The position numbers and the translations under genes were made by a program. Below are positions 58,093 through 64,000 of a stretch of DNA of 64,000 bases, one piece after another; within the stretch, counting starts at the first letter, position 1; each line of letters starts with the position of its first letter. The notes under the pieces are model-generated. The model had not been told where the DNA came from and did not search any database. It saw only the letters and a list, made by a program, of their open reading frames with translations. Source of the DNA: Psychrobacter fozii (GTDB lineage Bacteria > Pseudomonadota > Gammaproteobacteria > Pseudomonadales > Moraxellaceae); contig NZ_QJSU01000003.1 of NCBI RefSeq assembly GCF_003217155.1, positions 1 to 64,000 on the forward strand, given 5' to 3'.

Positions 58093-58320
58093 GGGTTTGA
58101 ACCTATTAAAAAAATATTGCTAAGTGTAGCGTGAAAATTTGCTAACATACAGCCTAAAGCGTCTATACCAGACGGTGGTTTTGTAATGTTTTAAGTTTTT
58201 GAGACGTTATGAATCCGTCAGCGCAATATAATATCATTTGAGCATGACCATTTATATGTGGTTTATTTAGTTCACATTGCCCCAAAGTTGTTCCAAGATT
58301 TATTGACCATAGGACAAAAT

Positions 58321-58908
58321 ATGAGTACCGATGACCATCCCAATAAAATCAAAATCAGAAACCAAGGCAAAAAAGGGCTGGTATGGATTGACCTAGAAAT
58401 GACAGGTCTTGATACCGTCAATGACGAGATTATCGAGATTGCCACTGTCGTCACTGACGAAGATTTGAATGTATTGGCAGAAGGCCCTGTGTTTGCCATT
58501 AAGGTATCTGATCAAGTCTTAAATAAGATGGATGATTGGAATACCAAGCAGCATGGCCAGTCAGGATTGGTCGACCGTGTGCGTCGTAGTACCGTGACAT
58601 TGGCAGAAGCCGAAGCTGAGACCATTAAGTTTTTAAACAAATGGGTCGATAGTGGCAGGTCGCCAATGTGCGGCAACTCAATCTGTCAAGATCGTCGCTT
58701 TATGGCACGCCAAATGCCAGAGCTTGAGCGCTTCTTTCATTATCGTAACCTCGATGTGTCCTCTATCAAAGAGCTTTGCTTCCGCTGGCGCCCTGATATC
58801 TTAAGAAACTTTGAAAAAGGCGGCAGTCATTTAGCCCTAGATGATATCCGTGATTCTATCCGTGAGCTAAAACACTATCGTCAGCATTTCTTTAAGTTAA
58901 TTCCTTAA
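58321..58908 (+). CDS. orn: Oligoribonuclease
   Basis: 195 residues from ATG at 58321 (agga eight bases ahead); the longer frame from 58258 has no ribosome site. DEDDh exonuclease: [10 protein letters not shown] (ExoI), [29 protein letters not shown] region (ExoII), and [10 protein letters not shown] (ExoIII). Degrades 2-5-nt RNAs and pGpG. Confidence 0.96.
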   Translation: MSTDDHPNKIKIRNQGKKGLVWIDLEMTGLDTVNDEIIEIATVVTDEDLNVLAEGPVFAIKVSDQVLNKMDDWNTKQHGQSGLVDRVRRSTVTLAEAEAETIKFLNKWVDSGRSPMCGNSICQDRRFMARQMPELERFFHYRNLDVSSIKELCFRWRPDILRNFEKGGSHLALDDIRDSIRELKHYRQHFFKLIP

Positions 58909-58951
58909 AGCGAAAAATGCTCTATATACAAGCGAGCAATTGCGAGACAGT

Positions 58952-58987
58952 AAAAAGGGTCTGTTGATAGTTCAACAGACCCTTTTT
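58952..58987. terminator. Bidirectional terminator carrying MITE end sequence
   Basis: A perfect 16-bp stem AAAAAGGGTCTGTTGA / TCAACAGACCCTTTTT with a TAGT loop. GGGTCTGTTGA is the first 11 bases of the 265-bp repeat's ends. It closes orn and the convergent lpxH. Confidence 0.9.
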
Positions 58988-59014
58988 GTTTTTAATATAT
59001 ATGCAAAAGCTACA

Positions 59015-59869
59015 TCAAACGAGTGCTTTAAATTCAAACAATCCAAACTCAGCATCATTACTACTAAAACTATCATTTGATTGTTCATCATCTATCACTG
59101 CACCAATAACGGCACTGACTTTCGGCTGGCGTGTCTCTTTGTCTAGTAGTCGCCAATCACCTAAGACATAACGAATTTTATCATTGGCAGTTTGATGAAT
59201 GTCTGGACGATGCGTATGACCATGTAGTAAGGCATCACTATCAGCCATCACCGTACTGACTGCGTCTGCATTGACATCCATGATATGGGTGGCTTTATTG
59301 GCGTTATTTCTCTGACTCTTCTGTCGCATTTTATCAGCGATTGCCAAGCGTTTTTCTAACGATTTATTGAGTAAATACCATTGAGTCAAACGGTTGCGCA
59401 TTATCTTGCGAAAGAACTGATACTTTTTATCATCGGTACAGAGCGCATCGCCATGCTCTAATCGGTAGTTTTTCTGCCCAACGTTTAGGGTGTATGGCTC
59501 ATAAATAAGCTCACCACCGAATAAATTACAGAATGGTTGATCTAATAGAAAATCACGATTGCCATGCATCACCAAAATCTCACAGCCATCCACTCGCAGT
59601 GCTTTTAACTTCACGATAAGCGGGGTGAGCCAATGGGTCTGGCGTTCATCCACTGACAACGATAGATAAACATCATCACCTAGCCATACTTCGAACCAAT
59701 CACCTAAGATAAATAGGCGTTTGAGAGCAGGTAAGGCAAGGCAATCATCAAGCAGCGCCAAAAAAGCCTGCACTAAGGCAGGCTCTTCAGGCGATAAATG
59801 CAAATCGCTAATCAAAACTTGCCGCACCTCATGAGGGCGGGTCGTGATTAAATGATTAAAATTTTGCAT
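59015..59869 (-). CDS. lpxH: UDP-2,3-diacylglucosamine hydrolase
   Basis: 284 residues. Metallophosphoesterase motifs: SDLHLS, GDWFEVWLGDD, GNRDF, HGD and GHTHRP. Makes lipid X in lipid A synthesis at the inner membrane. The usual length is about 240; the extra about 40 residues are at the C-terminus (after WRLLDKETRQPK) and acidic. Ribosome site gagga. Confidence 0.95.
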   Translation of the reverse strand: MQNFNHLITTRPHEVRQVLISDLHLSPEEPALVQAFLALLDDCLALPALKRLFILGDWFEVWLGDDVYLSLSVDERQTHWLTPLIVKLKALRVDGCEILVMHGNRDFLLDQPFCNLFGGELIYEPYTLNVGQKNYRLEHGDALCTDDKKYQFFRKIMRNRLTQWYLLNKSLEKRLAIADKMRQKSQRNNANKATHIMDVNADAVSTVMADSDALLHGHTHRPDIHQTANDKIRYVLGDWRLLDKETRQPKVSAVIGAVIDDEQSNDSFSSNDAEFGLFEFKALV

Positions 59870-59970
59870 TTATCTTTATCCTCGTGACTTATCAGAATGC
59901 TTTTTGAAAAGTTATTCTAATAAGTGCTTATTGAGTAAATATGACTACTTAGCCTGCTAATGAGAAACAA

Positions 59971-60486
59971 TTACTGAGTAATGATGGTCGCTGAGTTGAT
60001 AACGACTGGCTCTTTTGGCACATCAGCATGCATGCCGAAACGACCAGTAGGAACGCTTTTCATTTTTTCAATAACATCCATGCCGCTTGTGACTTTACCA
60101 AATACAGTATAGCCCCAACCTTGCATGTTTTTGCCAGTGTGGTTTAGGAAATCATTGTCTTTCACGTTTACGAAGAACTGGCTGGTTGCTGAATGCGGAT
60201 CTTGCGTACGCGCCATCGCAATCGTACCTTTGTCATTTTTTAGACCGTTGTCTGCTTCGTTTTCAACGGGAGCATTGGTTGGTTTTTCGTTCATTTCAGC
60301 GTCCATTCCGCCGCCTTGAATCATGAAACCATCAATGATGCGATGAAAAATCGTACCGTCATATTGACCAGATTTCACATAGTTCAAAAAGTTTTCTACG
60401 GTTTTTGGTGCTTTTTCTTCATTGAGTTCGATAACGATCGCACCCATACTGGTGTCTAGTTCTACTACTGGTGGCATGTCTACCAT
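59971..60486 (-). CDS. ppiB: Peptidyl-prolyl cis-trans isomerase (cyclophilin, PpiB type)
   Basis: 171 residues from ATG at 60486 (agagga eight bases ahead); the upstream ATG has no site. Cyclophilin core [37 protein letters not shown] segment and [15 protein letters not shown]. No signal peptide, so cytoplasmic. 100 nt upstream of lpxH on the same strand, as in some relatives. Confidence 0.95.
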   Translation of the reverse strand: MVDMPPVVELDTSMGAIVIELNEEKAPKTVENFLNYVKSGQYDGTIFHRIIDGFMIQGGGMDAEMNEKPTNAPVENEADNGLKNDKGTIAMARTQDPHSATSQFFVNVKDNDFLNHTGKNMQGWGYTVFGKVTSGMDVIEKMKSVPTGRFGMHADVPKEPVVINSATIITQ

Positions 60487-60760
60487 GTGATATTCCTCTT
60501 TCGATTGCAGCGCCTTAAATGATGCTGTCAAGTGGTGGGTAAAAAGTTGGTTAATAAAAAGTCATGGGTAGTCTAACGGCTTTTTTAGTCTGTGTCATGT
60601 ATCAGGCTGTTAATGCGTTCGCAAAAGCTGATAGAATAACGCAACTTTAACTTTTTATTATCATTTTTGATAACCTGTTTTTAATAGTTTGGTTTGAATT
60701 TTCCATGATGTGTGATGGCATGCATCATGAACTGACAATTTGCGTTAGGAGCAATACCCG

Positions 60761-62500
60761 ATGAGTGAGAACTCAAGCAATAATGCACAAAAAGACGAAC
60801 ACAAAAACGACTTTATTCGTAATATTATTCGTGACGATATCAAAGCGCAAAAACAGCAACAGATTGTGACGCGTTTTCCGCCTGAGCCAAACGGCTACCT
60901 ACATTTGGGTCATGTAAAATCTATCTGTTTAAACTTTGGTGTGGCCAAAGAGTTCGACGGTGTGTGTAACCTGCGTTTTGATGACACAAATCCAACGGCA
61001 GAAAAGCAAGACTTCATCGACAACATCGAAAACGATGTGAAATGGCTAGGATTTGAGTGGTCAGGTGAAGCGCACCATGCGTCAGGCTACTTTGGTCAGT
61101 TGCATGCATGGGCAGTACAGTTGATTGAACAAGGTGATGCATATGTTGACTTGCAATCGCCTGAACAGATGAAAGAAAACCGTGGCTCATTCAATGAGGC
61201 AGGCACGCCGTCTCCGCAGCGTGATGCCAGTGTTGAAGAAAACCTAGCACTATTCAATGATATGAAAGATGGCAAGTATACTGAAGGCAAAGCCGTGTTG
61301 CGCGCCAAGATTGATATGGCAAGCCCAAACATGAACATGCGTGACCCTGTCATCTACCGTGTCATGCATCAAGCGCATCATCAAACAGGGGATAAATGGT
61401 GCATCTATCCTATGTATGATTTTGCCCATCCGCTCTCTGATGCGCTCGAAGGGATTACTCACTCACTATGTACGCTAGAGTTTGAAGACCATCGCCCGTT
61501 CTATGATTGGGTCATCGAAAAAGTTGGCTTTGCCACGCCGCCGCACCAGTACGAGTTCAGCCGCTTGAATGTGGACCATACGTTGACCAGTAAACGCAAA
61601 CTTAAGCAATTGGTTGATGAAAACATCGTTAGTGGTTGGGATGATCCACGTATGCCAACGGTCGCTGGTATGCGTCGCCGTGGTTATACGCCAGAGGGTT
61701 TACGTGACTTCTGTGAACGTGTGGGCGTGACGAAAGTAGATAGCGTGGTTGATTTTCGCTTATTGGAGTTTAGTATTCGTCAATCATTAGAGACGACGAC
61801 TGCCCGTGGTATGGCAGTACTCAAACCGTTAAAAGTGACCATCACTAACTTTGCAGAAGCGGTTAGCAGTTGGGAATCTCTAAAAGCGGATAGCGTCAAC
61901 GCGCGTTTTGATGATGCCGCACAAACCTTATGGTTGACTCAGCCGAACCATCCCAATGTCGATATGGGTGAGCGTGAAATCCCATTCACTGAGACGATAT
62001 ATATCGATCAAGGCGATTACGAGATTGAACCGCCAGCAGGCTATAAGCGCTTGTCACCAGAAAAGCCAGAAATTCGTCTGCGTAATACCTATGTGTTGGC
62101 AGTGACTGAGCATATTACGGATGAAGCGGGCAATGTGGTCGAACTAAAAGCCACCATTGATCCGACTACCTTGGGTCAAAATCCCGAAGGCCGTAAGGTT
62201 AAAGGTGTCATTCACTGGGTATCGGCCAGTCAAGGCGTTTCAGCAACCGTGCGTATGTATGAGCAACTATTTAGTGTTGAAGACCCAAGCAGCGTTGCTG
62301 ACGTCCATCAAGCATTGAATCCTAACTCATTAACTGAACTCAATGCCGTGGTTGAGCCATCACTTGCCAATGCTAATGCTGGCACGCGTTTTCAGTTTGA
62401 GCGCGAAGGTTATTTTATCTCTGATAGTGAAGACCATAGCACTGATAAACCAGTCTTTAACCAGATCGTTAGCTTGCGTGACAGCTATAAACCTGCTTAA
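60761..62500 (+). CDS. glnS: Glutaminyl-tRNA synthetase
   Basis: 579 residues. Class-I synthetase: PPEPNGYLHLGHVKSI (HIGH box, about 40-55), LTSKRKL (KMSKS variant, about 273-279), and GWDDPRMPTVAGMRRRGY. The anticodon-binding beta-barrels follow. Charges tRNA-Gln directly. Ribosome site aggag. Terminator at 62568. Confidence 0.97.
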   Translation: MSENSSNNAQKDEHKNDFIRNIIRDDIKAQKQQQIVTRFPPEPNGYLHLGHVKSICLNFGVAKEFDGVCNLRFDDTNPTAEKQDFIDNIENDVKWLGFEWSGEAHHASGYFGQLHAWAVQLIEQGDAYVDLQSPEQMKENRGSFNEAGTPSPQRDASVEENLALFNDMKDGKYTEGKAVLRAKIDMASPNMNMRDPVIYRVMHQAHHQTGDKWCIYPMYDFAHPLSDALEGITHSLCTLEFEDHRPFYDWVIEKVGFATPPHQYEFSRLNVDHTLTSKRKLKQLVDENIVSGWDDPRMPTVAGMRRRGYTPEGLRDFCERVGVTKVDSVVDFRLLEFSIRQSLETTTARGMAVLKPLKVTITNFAEAVSSWESLKADSVNARFDDAAQTLWLTQPNHPNVDMGEREIPFTETIYIDQGDYEIEPPAGYKRLSPEKPEIRLRNTYVLAVTEHITDEAGNVVELKATIDPTTLGQNPEGRKVKGVIHWVSASQGVSATVRMYEQLFSVEDPSSVADVHQALNPNSLTELNAVVEPSLANANAGTRFQFEREGYFISDSEDHSTDKPVFNQIVSLRDSYKPA

Positions 62501-62567
62501 CACACAACAAGCAATGCAAATGGCATTTGTTTTGAGACAATACTGAACAATAGTGGTTTGCAAGCCC

Positions 62568-62601
62568 GCCCATTTCTAGTACGCTAGGGATGGGCTTTTT
62601 T
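62568..62601 (+). terminator. Terminator of glnS
   Basis: Stem GCCCAT (62568-62573) / ATGGGC (62590-62595), with inner CTAG / CTAG pairing, then TTTTTT. Confidence 0.78.
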
Positions 62602-62645
62602 GTGCATCTGTAAAATTGAGTATCGTAATATTTGAGGAAATAAAA

Positions 62646-63687
62646 ATGGCAAAGTTTTTAAACAGTAGTGGTACGACTTATCATCTAGAAGAATTGATTA
62701 AAAATACCTCTGAGAGATAAGGGTCTGTTGAACATTCAAATATTAGGGCTGCTGATGGCTAAAATTGCACCAAACTAGGCGCAAGCCGACGATAATGTCG
62801 AGACCTTAGCTAGGCTTGTAACAACGTTTGGGATAATTTTAGCATCAGCCTTTCAGGGCAGTACTATTTTTTGCCAATATATGGCGAAATTGTTTCACCT
62901 AGAATAACTATGCATCAAAAATTTCACTGCATATTGTCTAAAAAAATAGTGACTGCCAGCACCACATTTGAATGTTCAACAGACCCCAATTATTATTAGT
63001 CCGTATCTAAAGCTTAATGAGCGTATTAAAGAATTATTAGAAGACCATAATCGTCTCAAAATTGATATTAGAATCGTTTATGGTAAAAATGATCTGCACC
63101 CTGAAGAAATAAATTGGCTCAAAAACTTAACCTTTATTCGTACCAGTTTTTGCAAAAATCTGCATGCGAAATGCTATCTGAATGAAAATGAGTGCATCAT
63201 TACCAGTCTGAATCTGTATGAGTTTAGCCAAGTCAATAATAATGAAATGGGCGTGCTGATTTATCGTAATGAAGACAGTAAGCTTTATGCCGATACTTAT
63301 GAAGAAGCCCAACGCATCATCCGAATCAGTGATGAAGTGAGAATGTCGCTTGAAAAAGTGACTGAAATTGAATCTGGAAACGATGCTAGCACTGATAAAA
63401 AATCCGCCTCTAATCACACTGCGGCAAGTGCTAATAATGCTAATACAACGGCAAAACCTATCACAGAAGCGGCGACACCGAATTACTCTAGGTTGACGAC
63501 TGCCAAGCTTGCTAAAGAACTGGGGTTTAAAACTCAGGAGTTAAATGATAAGTTGTTGGCAGTAGGTTATTTAGAAGCGCAAGATGGCGAGCTAGTATTG
63601 ACTGATGCTGGACGAGCAGCTGGTGGCACTAGTAAAAAGGGCAAGTTTGGTGAGTTTTGCTTATGGGATGCAGGGATGGTCATCTAG
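62646..63687 (+). pseudogene. Phospholipase-D-like protein, interrupted by MITE copy 3
   Basis: The gene starts at ATG 62646 (MAKFLNSSGTTYHLEELIK, then NTSER), hits a stop at the edge of the inserted repeat and resumes after it as IIISPYLKLNERIKELLEDH in another frame. Removing the repeat rejoins a continuous protein of about 260 residues. The PLD-like half has a single HxK motif (HAKCYLNENE) and TSLNLYEFS. The C-terminal part (about 75 residues, RLTTAKLAKELGFKTQELND) looks like a small helical DNA- or protein-binding domain. A downstream TTG inside the repeat could give a truncated product. Function was probably nuclease- or phosphodiesterase-like. Confidence 0.8.
62721..62986. repeat. MITE-like element, copy 3 (266 bp), inside a gene
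   Basis: Same orientation and nearly the same sequence as copy 2, with a few substitutions and one extra A in an A run. The ends are GGGTCTGTTG and CAACAGACCC. The flanks (ataA-GGG, CCC-caat) show no clean duplication; one change on each side would restore TA. It splits the phospholipase-D-like gene. Confidence 0.9.
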
Positions 63688-63904
63688 TTGACCCTCTAGA
63701 AATGTATGGGTTTATTTATTGCCAAATAGAATAACCGTATTACAATCCGTCACAAGACATTCATAACCAGTTTGTTAAGATAAAGTCAGTTTTTACTGAG
63801 GCGCTCTGTGTTATATTTGATCACGGAGCACGTCGATGATAATAATAGAGCGCGAGGCCGACGTGTCGATATAAGCGTTCATCAACATAGCTAAGGAATA
63901 GAGC

Positions 63905-64000
63905 ATGGCACATTTACGTTTAGGTGATACCGCACCAAATTTTGACGCTACAACCACAGAGGGTGACATCAATTTCCACGAGTGGGCGGGTGATAACTGG
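63905..64000 (+). CDS. Peroxiredoxin (Prx6/AhpC-TSA type), N-terminal part (partial)
   Basis: 32 codons to the window end: MAHLRLGDTAPNFDATTTEG then DINFHEWAGDNW, the start of 1-Cys peroxiredoxins. The catalytic Cys lies beyond the edge. The 217-bp upstream space (63688-63904) must hold its promoter; no gene seen there. Confidence 0.85.
   Translation, partial: MAHLRLGDTAPNFDATTTEGDINFHEWAGDNW

Noticed and set aside
62968..63687. Treating this as an intact 239-residue gene
   Set aside because: Its apparent start is a TTG inside the inserted repeat; the true N-terminus lies before the repeat at 62646.

Overview
The window is a stretch of chromosome from a gammaproteobacterium of the Moraxellaceae, most probably Psychrobacter. 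This assignment rests on my recognition of the housekeeping proteins (GlnS, RsgA, Orn, SecB, TrpS, ScpA/B, PBP2, IspB) and on moderate-to-low GC codon use; no database search was possible. Housekeeping blocks are interrupted by three accessory regions: a copper-resistance block, a catabolic gene cluster and a recombinase/IS/integrase region.

Region 1 (1-4.5 kb) is the end of a copper-resistance locus: the C-terminus of outer-membrane CopB, a DUF305 membrane protein, a 59-residue Met/His-rich membrane peptide, a Cu+ P-type ATPase with three N-terminal metal-binding modules, and a stand-alone TatA. Region 2 (4.5-13.5 kb) is a catabolic cluster: a BCCT betaine/choline/carnitine-type transporter diverges from a Rieske oxygenase, an aldehyde dehydrogenase, a rubredoxin-rubredoxin reductase fusion, a DAO-type FAD oxidoreductase, an EutQ-like cupin and a LysR regulator. 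Together they look like uptake and oxidative breakdown of a quaternary or N-methylated amine, with the rubredoxin fusion as the only visible electron donor for the oxygenase.

Region 3 (13.5-25.6 kb) is mobile-DNA territory. It contains an overlapping three-gene operon with two very large tyrosine-recombinase-like proteins, one of which appears to lack the catalytic tyrosine and carries an in-frame 9-bp tandem repeat. Next come a gene-poor stretch with an 80-bp inverted-repeat element, an IS3-family element with a frameshift signal, fragments of at least two other genes, and a compact integrase/excisionase/XRE module beside tRNA-Val(GAC).

Region 4 (25.8-64 kb) is core genome: glutathionyl-hydroquinone reductase, hemB, an RND efflux operon (adaptor, pump, outer-membrane factor), ispB diverging from rplU-rpmA, lolA, trpS-scpA-scpB, an LpxL-type acyltransferase, rplM-rpsI, mrdA-rsmD, a DUF445 protein, ccmFGHI, adk, secB, grxC, a YibN-like rhodanese, rsgA, orn, lpxH, ppiB, glnS and the start of a peroxiredoxin. 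A MITE-like element of about 265 bp occurs three times here (36.9, 43.4 and 62.7 kb). One copy splits a phospholipase-D-like gene, one lies just upstream of the rplU promoter, and a terminator at 58.95 kb carries the same terminal sequence.
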